Positions 1 to 6,781 of a stretch of DNA of 64,000 nt are shown in pieces. The notes below the pieces were generated by a model. That model saw only the letters and a program-made list of their open reading frames with translations, ran no database searches and was not told where the DNA came from. This stretch comes from Anaerolineales bacterium UBA5797. GTDB taxonomy: Bacteria; Chloroflexota; Anaerolineae; Anaerolineales; Villigracilaceae. Within the stretch, counting starts at the first letter, position 1. Every line of letters starts with the position of its first letter. The stretch is taken from the NCBI GenBank assembly GCA_002418205.1, contig DIDP01000027.1:1-64000 (forward strand), read 5' to 3'. The position numbers were made by a program, and so were the translations under genes.

Positions 1-498
1 CAGTTTCACCAGCATAAGGTCGGATGCATTGTCTTTGAAATATTTTTCAACGGCAGAGATTATGATTCCTGCGGCGCGCTCCTTTGGGAAGCCGAAGATG
101 CCAGTCGAAATCGCGGGCATGGCAACCGTGGTGCATTTCAATTCATCCGCAACGCGCAGGGACCCGGTCACTGCATCAGCCAATTTATTGTCGTCATCGC
201 CGCTTCCCCAAACCGGGCCCACAGCGTGGATCACGTATTTCGCAGGCAGGAGCCCGCCCGAGGTCCACGCGGGATGCGAGTGGGAGACCAGACCATGTTT
301 TCGGATCCAATCGTCCGATTCCTTTTGGATCGCAGGTCCGCCTTTCTTTGAAATCGCCCATGCAGCGCCGCCTCCATGTTGCAGATGCTCATTCGCCGCG
401 TTGACGATCGCATCCGCATCTTCGATGGTGATGTCGCCTTGCACGATCTGGATTCTTTGACCGGTGGGGAGGGCCTGTTCTTTCAGAACGGTGTTCAT
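1..498 (-). CDS. macro domain protein, partial (cut by left edge)
   Basis: The ATG at 498 opens 166 codons that run off the left edge, so the C-terminus is missing. The translation is a macro (A1pp) domain: QGDIT followed by DAIVNAAN near residues 20-35, HGGGAAWAI, a glycine-containing SGGLLPAKYVIHAVGP stretch, and AMPAISTGIFGFP as the phosphate-binding loop. Family knowledge: macro domains bind or hydrolyse ADP-ribose derivatives such as O-acetyl-ADP-ribose; the bacterial stand-alone form of about 170-180 residues matches the length here. There is no ribosome binding site, but TACAAT lies six bases before the ATG, so the transcript may be leaderless. The substrate is not known. Confidence 0.88.
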   Translation of the reverse strand, partial: MNTVLKEQALPTGQRIQIVQGDITIEDADAIVNAANEHLQHGGGAAWAISKKGGPAIQKESDDWIRKHGLVSHSHPAWTSGGLLPAKYVIHAVGPVWGSGDDDNKLADAVTGSLRVADELKCTTVAMPAISTGIFGFPKERAAGIIISAVEKYFKDNASDLMLVKL

Positions 499-524
499 CC
501 GATTATTGTACCCCCGTTAAACAC

Positions 525-553
525 GCAGGGGCGACCCGTCGGGTCGCCCCTGC
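525..553. repeat. palindromic repeat element downstream of rplT
   Basis: A perfect 13-base inverted repeat (525-537 against 541-553) with a three-base loop sits just after the rplT stop. Its core GGGGCGA...TCGCCCC matches the palindrome found inside the ABC-F gene at 19172-19200, so it looks like a dispersed element. It may also end the rplT transcript, but no clear T-run follows on the minus strand. Confidence 0.7.
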
Positions 554-557
554 AAAT

Positions 558-899
558 TTATTTCGTTTTGGCGACCACTGCGGCAAATGCCTGCGGGTCG
601 CGTACTGCCATATCGGACAGCATCTTGCGGTTGAGCTCTATGTTCGCCTTCTTGAGCGCCGCCACCAGTTTGCTGTAGGTGGTGCCATTCAGGCGGGCTG
701 CGGCGTTGATGCGGGCGATCCACAACTTGCGGAGGTCGCGCTTGCGCACGCGGCGATCACGGGTCGCGTACCACAGGCTTTTAAGCATTGCCTCGTTGGC
801 TCGCCGGAACAGGCGGTGTTTGGTGCCGCGCTGTCCCTTTGTGATCTTCAAAACTTTCCTATGACGTCGGTAGCCCTGAGGGCCTCCTTTTACACGCAT
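558..899 (-). CDS. rplT: 50S ribosomal protein L20
   Basis: 113 residues, rich in Arg and Lys, with the L20 signature RVKGG near the N-terminus, KGQRGTKHRLFRRANEA, and RDLRKLWIARINAAAR. L20 binds 23S rRNA early in large-subunit assembly and in many bacteria represses its own operon. It is the last gene of infC-rpmI-rplT; a CAGGAGAG ribosome binding site lies just before the ATG at 899. The 112 bases between rpmI and rplT contain no other gene. Family length is about 115-120, so the protein is complete; the N-terminus is a residue or two shorter than usual. Confidence 0.97.
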   Translation of the reverse strand: MRVKGGPQGYRRHRKVLKITKGQRGTKHRLFRRANEAMLKSLWYATRDRRVRKRDLRKLWIARINAAARLNGTTYSKLVAALKKANIELNRKMLSDMAVRDPQAFAAVVAKTK

Positions 900-1011
900 T
901 GTTCATCTCTCCTGCAAACTCGCGGGCGTCGGCTTTTCAAGCCAGTTGCGTACACCCGAAAGTCGCAAATAAATTTGGGTACGATCTTCGCAGGCGGGGT
1001 AACCCGGACTG

Positions 1012-1242
1012 CTACTCTTCCATGTTGGGGGCAAGGCGCTTGATGCGCTTGATGATCTTGCGACCCTTCACTTCGAGCATTTCAGGCAACAACGCCTTGG
1101 TGCGCTTGGATGTGCGTCGGCGCAGGTGGCTCTTGCCGCCTTTGGTGCGGACAACCTTACCGGAGCCGGTCAGGCGGAAACGCTTGGACGTTGCCTTATG
1201 GGTCTTCAGTTTGATTTTGCCGGCTTTGGCTTTGCGAGGCAT
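1012..1242 (-). CDS. rpmI: 50S ribosomal protein L35
   Basis: 76 residues. It begins MPRKAKAGKIKLKTHKATSKRFR and continues with a basic stretch ending in HLRRRTSKRTKALL, which is typical of L35. It has a strong AAAGGAG site before the ATG at 1242. It lies between infC and rplT in the order conserved across bacteria. The C-terminal tail (KRIKRLAPNMEE) is slightly longer than the usual 64-66 residues. Translation may depend on passing the hairpin at 1262-1295 that separates it from infC. Confidence 0.96.
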   Translation of the reverse strand: MPRKAKAGKIKLKTHKATSKRFRLTGSGKVVRTKGGKSHLRRRTSKRTKALLPEMLEVKGRKIIKRIKRLAPNMEE

Positions 1243-1261
1243 TATCGTTCACTCCTTTCGG

Positions 1262-1295
1262 ACAAAATAAACCGCGGGACTGACTGCTCCCGCGG
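1262..1295 (-). terminator. intrinsic terminator or attenuator between infC and rpmI
   Basis: On the minus strand an 8-bp all-GC-rich stem (CCGCGGGA/TCCCGCGG, 1272-1295, loop of eight) is followed by TTTATTTTGT. It lies after the infC stop and before the rpmI ribosome binding site, so it can set the ratio of IF3 to L35/L20 or act as an L20-sensitive attenuator. The control role is inference. Confidence 0.75.
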
Positions 1296-1327
1296 ACTTT
1301 CAACAATCTTTGGGGCTTGCTCTGCGA

Positions 1328-1900
1328 TTAGGCTGCCGCTTCACTCTCAGCCGGAGCCTGTTCGCCTTTATCCTTCTTTTTTCCTCCGCCTTTGGCGGGT
1401 GCCAGCACTACGAGCATCGTGCGACCTTCCATCTGCGGAGCCTGTTCCACCACGCTGACATCCGAGAGCGCTTCGGCGATCTCTCTCAGGTCTTCGAGGG
1501 CGATCTCAGGATAATCCATCTCGCGGCCCCGGAACCTGATCGTCACGCGGACTTTGTTCCCTTTTTCCAGCCAGCGGCGGGCGTCCTCCACCTTGAAACC
1601 GCGGTGCGCTTCATTCGTCTTTGGGCGCAACCGGATCTCCTTGACCTCGATCTTGGTCTGCGCCCTCTTGGCTTCACGTTCCTTTTTGGCACGTTCATAG
1701 ATGAACTTGCCAAAGTCCATCACGCGGCAGACGGGCGGGTTGGCGTTGGGTGATACCTCCACAAGGTCCATTTCGGCATCGCGGGCGATCTGCAGGGCTT
1801 GCTTGATGGGGACAACACCGACGTTTCCGCCATCCGCCCCAATCAGGCGGACCTCCGCCACGCGGATGCCTTCATTTACTCGAAAATCTGTAGCGCTGAT
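1328..1900 (-). CDS. infC: translation initiation factor IF-3 (AUC start codon)
   Basis: 190 residues with the start placed at ATC 1898-1900. The reading frame before it holds only CTT, AAG, GAG, AAG and then TAA, so no standard start exists; AAGGAG lies six bases before the ATC. The resulting N-terminus ISATDFRVNEGIRVAEVRLI restores the conserved IF-3 opening, which a start at the internal GTG (1861) would cut off. Other marks: LVEVSPNANPPVCRVMDFGK (linker and domain boundary) and the C-domain HRGFKVEDARRWLEKGNKV. IF-3 binds the 30S subunit and checks the start codon; many bacteria start infC with AUU or AUC as autoregulation. The C-terminus has a Lys/Gly and Ala/Glu tail. Confidence 0.95.
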   Translation of the reverse strand: MSATDFRVNEGIRVAEVRLIGADGGNVGVVPIKQALQIARDAEMDLVEVSPNANPPVCRVMDFGKFIYERAKKEREAKRAQTKIEVKEIRLRPKTNEAHRGFKVEDARRWLEKGNKVRVTIRFRGREMDYPEIALEDLREIAEALSDVSVVEQAPQMEGRTMLVVLAPAKGGGKKKDKGEQAPAESEAAA

Positions 1901-1929
1901 AAGCTTCTCCTTTTATTACAAAACAGTTG

Positions 1930-1946
1930 ACCAGCCTTTGGCTGGT
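1930..1946 (-). promoter_or_regulatory. hairpin in infC leader
   Basis: A 7-bp inverted repeat (1930-1936 against 1940-1946, loop of three) lies in the infC leader about 30 bases before the start. On the plus strand it is followed by a T-run, on the minus strand it is preceded by an A-run. It could be an operator for IF-3 or L20, or only a leftover terminator. No plus-strand gene needs it. Confidence 0.45.
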
Positions 1947-1959
1947 TTTTTGCGGGCTG

Positions 1960-1989
1960 ATGATACCATGCGCGACCGTGAATCGTCAA
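1960..1989 (-). promoter_or_regulatory. predicted promoter of infC-rpmI-rplT
   Basis: Reading the minus strand: TTGACG (1989-1984), 18 bases, TATCAT (1965-1960). It lies after the thrS terminator and gives a leader of about 50 bases to infC. Confidence 0.6.
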
Positions 1990-2035
1990 TAAAATAGGCC
2001 GTTGGCGATCAAGACTCCTCCGCCGCCAACGGCCT
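1990..2035 (-). terminator. terminator of thrS
   Basis: Twelve-bp perfect inverted repeat (1996-2007 against 2024-2035) just after the thrS stop, followed on the minus strand by ATTTTATT. It separates thrS from the infC operon. Confidence 0.85.
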
Positions 2036-2044
2036 GATATTATT

Positions 2045-3856
2045 TTACAACTCCGCGGCCCTTCTGGCAATCCTGTCCCTGGCGCGTGCGATAAAGTCAC
2101 CCAGCGGGATGTTGTTCTGCTGGCTCCCGTCTCTTGCACGCAGCGAAACCTGCCCGGCCTTCATCTCGTTATCGCCAACGACGAGCATGTACGGAACCTT
2201 CATCAACTGCGCTGAGCGGATCTTGGCGTTCATGCGCTGGGCGCTCAAATCTGCGTGACAACGGATCCCGTTCTCGCGCAACTGCGCCGTGATCTTTTCG
2301 GCATATTCGTTCTGTCCGTCCGTGATCGGGATGACCCGCACCTGCTCGGGCGAGAGCCAGACCGGGAAGTTACCCGCGTAATGTTCGAGCAGGAACCCCA
2401 CCATGCGCTCGTGCGTGGAGAGCGGCGCGCGATGGATACAAAGCGGCATTTCCTCCTGCCCGTCCTTGTTCGTGTATTTCAGGTCGAAGCGCGCGGGTTG
2501 GGCGAAGTCAACCTGGTTCGTGGCGAGTGAAAACTCGCGGCCGATCACGCTCCAGATCTGCACATCGATCTTGGGACCGTAGAACGCCGCCTCATCCTCC
2601 ACTTCGACAAAGGGCACGTCGCCGTTGATCATGGCGCGCCGGACCATCTCCTCCGTCTTGTTCCACAGGCGTTCGTTGTCCACATATTTCTTGCCAAGTC
2701 CCGCCTTGCTGTGTTTCGAGAAGCGCATCACGTATTTTTCGATGCCGAACAAATCGAAGTATTTGAGGTAGAGATCGATCACAGCCAGGAATTCCTGTTC
2801 GAACTGTTCCTCCGTCACATACATGTGGGCGTCGTTCATTTGCATCGAGCGCACGCGCATCAAGCCGAACAATTCGCCTGATTTTTCATAACGGTAGCAC
2901 GTGCCATATTCCGCCAGGCGGATCGGCAGATCGCGATAGGAGCGCAGTTTCGATCCGAAGATCTTGTGGTGCATTGGGCAGTTCATCGGCTTGACGTAAT
3001 ACTTTACGCCTTCGAGTTCCATGGGCGGATACATGCTTTCTGCATAATAAGGCAGATGTCCTGAATGCAGGAACAGGTCTTCCTTCGAGACGACCGGCGT
3101 GCGGACGCGCTGATAGCCTGCCTTCTCTTCCATTTCCTTGGCGAGTTTCTCCAACTCTTCGATGATGATCCCGCCATTCGGCAGCCACAACGGCAGACCC
3201 GGGCCGACCTCATCATCAAAAATGAAGATCTCCAATTCCTTGCCCAGTTTGCGATGGTCACGCTTCTTGGCCTCCTCCAACTGGTGGAGATAATCCTTCA
3301 ATTGCTGGGCGTTCTCCCAGGCTGTGCCATAGATGCGTTGCAGCATCTTGTTGTTCTCATCGCCGCGCCAATACGCGCCCGCCACGTTCATCAACTTGAA
3401 GGCATCCGGCTTGATTTCCTTCGTGCTCTCCACATGCGGACCACGGCAAAGGTCCGTGAAGGAATCGTGCTGGTAGATCGAGATCTCGGGCTTCTCCTTC
3501 AGCGGATTCCCATACTCGTCGAAACCGCCTTGTTCGAGTCCCTCGATCAACTCGATTTTATACGGCTGGTCAGCAAAGATCTTCTTCGCCTCTTCTGCTG
3601 AAAGGACCGTTTTCTTGAACTCATGTTTGCCCTGCACGATCTGCCTCATCCGTTTTTCGATCTTTTCGAGATCTTCGGGCGTGAGATTGCGAGGCAGGTC
3701 GAAGTCATAATAAAACCCGTTCTCCACCGGAGGCCCGATCGTGTACTTGGCTTCCGGGAACATCTCCAGCACAGCCTGCGCCATGACATGCGCGGCCGAG
3801 TGGCGGATCTTATAGAGATGGGACTCTTCGTATTTTTCCTGAATTTGTTGCGACAT
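2045..3856 (-). CDS. thrS: threonine-tRNA ligase (lacks the TGS domain)
   Basis: 603 residues from ATG 3856 (GGAAAGGAAG upstream); a GTG at 3907 in the same frame would give 620 and overlaps the upstream small frame by GTGA. Charges tRNA-Thr in the cytoplasm. The editing (N2) domain begins almost at once with HSAAHVMAQAV, then YDFDLP and PHVESTKEIK; the class II core shows MNCPMHH, RYEKSGELFGLMRVR, and SLATNQVDFAQPARFDLKY; the C-terminal anticodon domain runs from VRVIPITD. The usual N-terminal TGS domain is absent, as in some known ThrRS. It is controlled by the T-box leader at 3998-4300. Confidence 0.96.
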   Translation of the reverse strand: MSQQIQEKYEESHLYKIRHSAAHVMAQAVLEMFPEAKYTIGPPVENGFYYDFDLPRNLTPEDLEKIEKRMRQIVQGKHEFKKTVLSAEEAKKIFADQPYKIELIEGLEQGGFDEYGNPLKEKPEISIYQHDSFTDLCRGPHVESTKEIKPDAFKLMNVAGAYWRGDENNKMLQRIYGTAWENAQQLKDYLHQLEEAKKRDHRKLGKELEIFIFDDEVGPGLPLWLPNGGIIIEELEKLAKEMEEKAGYQRVRTPVVSKEDLFLHSGHLPYYAESMYPPMELEGVKYYVKPMNCPMHHKIFGSKLRSYRDLPIRLAEYGTCYRYEKSGELFGLMRVRSMQMNDAHMYVTEEQFEQEFLAVIDLYLKYFDLFGIEKYVMRFSKHSKAGLGKKYVDNERLWNKTEEMVRRAMINGDVPFVEVEDEAAFYGPKIDVQIWSVIGREFSLATNQVDFAQPARFDLKYTNKDGQEEMPLCIHRAPLSTHERMVGFLLEHYAGNFPVWLSPEQVRVIPITDGQNEYAEKITAQLRENGIRCHADLSAQRMNAKIRSAQLMKVPYMLVVGDNEMKAGQVSLRARDGSQQNNIPLGDFIARARDRIARRAAEL

Positions 3857-3903
3857 TTTTCGCTTCCTTTCCTGGATTGTGGTTGCTACCGCTACATTGG
3901 ACT

Positions 3904-3975
3904 TCACGCGACCCGAAGAAGCGGTAACCTGCCTCCGAGCCGCCGACGAGTGATGGTGGTGTCATCTGTAGTCAT
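3904..3975 (-). CDS. threonine-rich upstream small ORF in thrS leader
   Basis: 23 codons read MTTDDTTITRRRLGGRLPL and end LRVA before TGA. Five of the first nine residues are Thr. It has the best ribosome binding site of the area (AAGGAGG, five bases before the ATG) directly after the T-box terminator, and its TGA overlaps the GTG at 3907 of the thrS frame by GTGA. This suggests either a regulatory leader peptide sensing charged tRNA-Thr or translational coupling. It does not resemble the lost TGS domain. Whether it is translated is not known. Confidence 0.5.
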   Translation of the reverse strand: MTTDDTTITRRRLGGRLPLLRVA

Positions 3976-3997
3976 GGCGACCTCCTTATAAACAAAA

Positions 3998-4300
3998 ATT
4001 CTCGCCCGAACACGGGGCGAGAATTTGATTCACGCGGTTCCACCCGATTTACTCCTCTCGCTGGTCAGGTCAGGCGGGTGCTTTTCTCGCCTGTATCGAG
4101 ACCACCATGAGAAGTATCTCTTCAGCCTCTAACGGAGCCATCCGTTCCACTTACTTGCTGAAAGCCAACCGCTGACAGCTTTGGGTCTCACGCTCGCGAG
4201 GGGTTTTCTGTGGTTTTCCCTGGAAGAGATTCTCAATCTTCGATCTCTTCTCCCTGTCAGGGACCTGACCACGTACTCGTCTCGGTCATCGCGTTTTGTG
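3998..4300 (-). promoter_or_regulatory. T-box riboswitch controlling thrS
   Basis: The T-box sequence GGGTGGAACCGCG lies at 4045-4033 on the minus strand and is followed by a strong terminator (10-bp stem, 3998-4007 against 4015-4024, then TTTTTGTTT). Upstream, Stem I can be drawn: AGTA bulge, paired TCCCTG/CAGGGA and GAAGAGAT/ATCTCTTC, and a specifier loop GAAA-ACC-A. The ACC at 4214-4212 is a threonine codon, which agrees with the thrS target. Family knowledge: uncharged tRNA binding favours the antiterminator. The exact 5' limit is estimated. Confidence 0.93.
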
Positions 4301-4330
4301 GCTAATAGCTAAACGCTGAAAGCTATTAGC
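4301..4330 (-). repeat. inverted repeat between tRNA-Val and T-box
   Basis: Perfect 10-bp arms GCTAATAGCT/AGCTATTAGC around a 10-base loop. It is not followed by a T-run, so it may be a processing stem between the tRNA and the T-box rather than a terminator. Confidence 0.55.
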
Positions 4331-4337
4331 TGATCTG

Positions 4338-4411
4338 TGGGCGAGATAGGGCTCGAACCTACGACCTCTGCTATGTCAAAGCAGTGCTCTAACCAACTGA
4401 GCTACCCGCCC
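4338..4411 (-). tRNA. tRNA-Val (anticodon GAC)
   Basis: Reading the minus strand, a full cloverleaf can be drawn: acceptor GGGCGGG/CTCGCCC with one G-U pair, D-arm GCTC/GAGC, anticodon stem CTGCT/AGCAG with loop TTGACAT (anticodon GAC), and a T-arm with GTTCGAGCC. The discriminator base is A; CCA is not encoded. It lies 38 bases before the T-box leader of thrS in the same direction. Confidence 0.96.
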
Positions 4412-4422
4412 GAAGGACTCGT

Positions 4423-4451
4423 ATTATAACGAGGAGAGATGGTTTTGGCAA
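4423..4451 (-). promoter_or_regulatory. predicted promoter of tRNA-Val (and perhaps thrS)
   Basis: TTGCCA (4451-4446), 17 bases, TATAAT (4428-4423) on the minus strand, placing the start of transcription about five bases before the tRNA. No comparable promoter is seen between the tRNA and the T-box. Confidence 0.75.
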
Positions 4452-4483
4452 TACGGCTGTTTGCCACCTCTCAACTCAGGGGA

Positions 4484-5521
4484 TCAATTCACCTTGCACA
4501 CCACCAATGTGACATCGTCTGCCAGCAAAGCCCCCTGCGTGAAGTCGTTCAATGCCTGGCGGATCTTCCCGGCAATCGCCTCGGAAGACTGATGTTCGTT
4601 GTTGCGTACCACCTCTGCCAGCCTGTCATAGCCAAACAGATCATCCGCTTGTGGGTTGATCGCCTCGGTCACGCCGTCCGTATAAATGACTAGGATGTCG
4701 CCGGGCATCAATTGCGCCTCGGCGGGCTTTACATTGAAGTATTCCATCAACCCGATCGCGGCTCCGGTCGGTTTGAGCCAGAGATCCTCGCCGGTGGAGC
4801 GGCGATGGATATATGGCGGGTTATGACCCGCATTTGCATACGATAACTTCTTCGCCATCGGATCGAGGCTGGCGAAAAAGACGGTCACGAAAGTCGAAAA
4901 GTTGATGTTGTGGATGTAGATGTGGTTGATCCTTTCCAGAACAGCAGTGGGGGAGGCGCTCTCGGAGGTCAGGGTATGGAAAGCCATCTGCAGGCTGGTC
5001 ACCAGCATACTGGCAGAGACGCCATGCCCGCTCACATCCGCGACCACGAGACCGTGATTCCCATCCTTGAATTGCAGGAAGTCGAAGTAATCCCCGCTGA
5101 CGATCTGGGCGGGACGGCTGAACGCCGCAATATCGAATCCTGCTATGGAAGGGATCCGTTGCGGCAGGATCGCGCGCTGGATGACCTGGGACAACTCCAG
5201 TTCGCTCTCCAACTGCCGCAATTCCGTATCAGTATAATGACCGAGACATACCGTGGCTGTATAGTCCATCATCAGGAGTTCGTCGTCCACTCTGCCGTGG
5301 CAGACTTCGCAGACTCCCAGAACGCCTGCCTCAACCTTTTGTAGTGACTTATCGATGACATGCAAGTGCTCCTTCAAAATGGCTTCGTCCTCCGAGCACA
5401 GGCAGGTTTCTTTTTGCTGTTCGGTGGTCGTTTCACGCCATTGTTCGAGGCTGGTCTTCTTTTCGGTCAGACCCTCGTGGATATGGTCAATAAGACTGGT
5501 TTCCATTTGCACATTCTCCAT
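4484..5521 (-). CDS. SpoIIE/RsbU-type PP2C phosphatase with N-terminal DksA-like zinc motif
   Basis: 345 residues from ATG 5521; GTG 5533 is also possible and no clear ribosome binding site decides. The N-terminal third is helical and holds LGVCEVCHGRVDDELLMMD then ATVCLGHY, which resembles the TraR/DksA zinc finger with the last Cys replaced by His. The rest is a PP2C-type serine phosphatase: VSGDYFDF, VADVSGHGVSASM, AGHNPP and YTDGVTEA carry the metal-binding aspartates. Such enzymes dephosphorylate anti-sigma antagonists in partner-switching pathways; no antagonist or anti-sigma kinase is adjacent. The fusion of the two parts is the unusual point. Confidence 0.85.
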   Translation of the reverse strand: MENVQMETSLIDHIHEGLTEKKTSLEQWRETTTEQQKETCLCSEDEAILKEHLHVIDKSLQKVEAGVLGVCEVCHGRVDDELLMMDYTATVCLGHYTDTELRQLESELELSQVIQRAILPQRIPSIAGFDIAAFSRPAQIVSGDYFDFLQFKDGNHGLVVADVSGHGVSASMLVTSLQMAFHTLTSESASPTAVLERINHIYIHNINFSTFVTVFFASLDPMAKKLSYANAGHNPPYIHRRSTGEDLWLKPTGAAIGLMEYFNVKPAEAQLMPGDILVIYTDGVTEAINPQADDLFGYDRLAEVVRNNEHQSSEAIAGKIRQALNDFTQGALLADDVTLVVCKVN

Positions 5522-5649
5522 TTCGGTTGTCACGATTAACGGATGAAACGTTTGTTCTAAATCTTACCATTAAAATCAGGCAGAAAACGGATTAATAACC
5601 TTTCATATTGATGCCCCCGCGAGGGGACTTCGTACGTGAATCCTTGCGG

Positions 5650-5664
5650 TATAATCCCCTCGCC
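5650..5664 (+). promoter_or_regulatory. -10 box directly before sortase ATG (leaderless)
   Basis: TATAAT at 5650-5655 is nine bases before the ATG at 5665, with no ribosome binding site between, so transcription would begin at or next to the start codon. Confidence 0.55.
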
Positions 5665-6561
5665 ATGCCAAGAAGAAAAGCGCCCGAGGATCTGTCTGTT
5701 GAAGAGTTGCGCCGTCTGTTGATCGAGAAACGGCGCGGTGCTCGGCGCGAGAGGCTCGAGCACTTTAAAAGAACAGGACGCGTGGTTGCCGTGGAGCCGG
5801 ATACACTGGAAGCGATTGCCCCGGTGGTGGATACGCTCGAGGGGACCAGCGACCAGCCCCAAGCCCCGGTTTCGAAGCGCCGACGGGTCATGGACCGGAT
5901 CCTTTTGGCGGTGGAGGTCCTTGCGGTGGTGGGACTCATCGGAGTCCTCATCAGCGGATTTGGCGTCCTGCAAGCCTTGAACGAGGAGGTCGCTTCCGCG
6001 TTGGCGCAGGAAACGTTGACGCCCACGCCGTTGGTTGTGGCGGTTGTCCTTCCATCCGGGCACCTGCCGCCGGATGCGCAGGGAAATACACGGCCCAACG
6101 ATGCGGAGATCCCCGAGCACCTGCGCCCCATGGTGCAGTCGCTGGCGAACATCCCGGTGCCGACCGCCGCGCCCGACCAGGCGATCCGGATCCAGATCCC
6201 CGCGATCGATGTGGATGCGCCCGTTGTGCAGGGTGACGGCTGGGAGCAACTCAAAAAGGGCGTCGGTCAGAACGTCGGCTCTGCCAACCCCGGGCAGAAC
6301 GGAAATGTGATCCTGTCGGCGCATAACGATGTGTATGGCGAGATCTTTCGTTACCTGGACCGCCTCGCCCCCGGCGACCAGGTGATCCTTTACACACAAC
6401 AGCGGCAATATGTGTATGTTGTGGACCGTACTGCGATCGTTGAGCCGACCGCAGTGGAAGTGATGGCATCCACGGGAAACCCAACGGTGACGTTGATCTC
6501 GTGTTATCCATATCTTGTTGATGACGAGCGCATTGTGGTATTTGCGCGATTGCAAAACTAA
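5665..6561 (+). CDS. sortase family transpeptidase
   Basis: 298 residues from ATG 5665. An N-terminal charged cytoplasmic stretch of about 75 residues is followed by one membrane segment (RILLAVEVLAVVGLIGVLIS), a Pro-rich linker, and the sortase barrel. Catalytic residues are visible: His in NVILSAHNDV, Cys in TLISCYPY, Arg in DERIVVFARL. The TLxSC and spacing are closest to class D/E-like sortases. Sortases join LPXTG-type proteins to the cell wall, which implies a monoderm-like surface. No LPXTG substrate is seen in this window; the SLH proteins at 51-62 kb use another anchor. The small membrane gene at 6572 follows at once. Confidence 0.9.
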   Translation: MPRRKAPEDLSVEELRRLLIEKRRGARRERLEHFKRTGRVVAVEPDTLEAIAPVVDTLEGTSDQPQAPVSKRRRVMDRILLAVEVLAVVGLIGVLISGFGVLQALNEEVASALAQETLTPTPLVVAVVLPSGHLPPDAQGNTRPNDAEIPEHLRPMVQSLANIPVPTAAPDQAIRIQIPAIDVDAPVVQGDGWEQLKKGVGQNVGSANPGQNGNVILSAHNDVYGEIFRYLDRLAPGDQVILYTQQRQYVYVVDRTAIVEPTAVEVMASTGNPTVTLISCYPYLVDDERIVVFARLQN

Positions 6562-6571
6562 GGAGTATCAA

Positions 6572-6724
6572 ATGGCAAAGAGCAATAAAAAGATGGCGGT
6601 CTCATCGAGCCGCAACGAGTTCAATCCCGATTACAGCGATGTCAGGCGCGACCTGAAACGGATCGGTTCGCTTGCCGGTTTCTTTATCGCTGTATTGATC
6701 GTACTCTCGTTCTTCCTGAGATAG
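6572..6724 (+). CDS. small single-pass membrane protein
   Basis: 50 residues: a hydrophilic N-terminus (MAKSNKKMAVSSSRNEFNPD), a charged stretch DVRRDLKRIG, and one C-terminal membrane segment LAGFFIAVLIVLSFFL. AAGGAG overlaps the sortase stop and is eight bases before the ATG, so it is co-translated with the sortase. Function is not recognised; it could be a small membrane partner. The start is set by the ribosome binding site. Confidence 0.75.
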   Translation: MAKSNKKMAVSSSRNEFNPDYSDVRRDLKRIGSLAGFFIAVLIVLSFFLR

Positions 6725-6781
6725 ATATCTGCCGCCGGTTCCACGCGTATTTTCGTGGTGTCCGCGCCGAAAGAGGTTTTC

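Noticed and set aside
3065..3601. 178-codon plus-strand frame opposite thrS
   Set aside because: The aminoacyl synthetase frame is certain; this is its shadow.
3904..3975. the small frame before thrS as a frameshifted remnant of the TGS domain
   Set aside because: The translation (Thr-rich then Arg-rich) shows none of the TGS hydrophobic pattern or its KLPDGS-like motif.
5557..6555. 332-codon minus-strand frame opposite the sortase gene
   Set aside because: The plus strand carries all sortase motifs; the minus translation shows no known domain and has no start signal.
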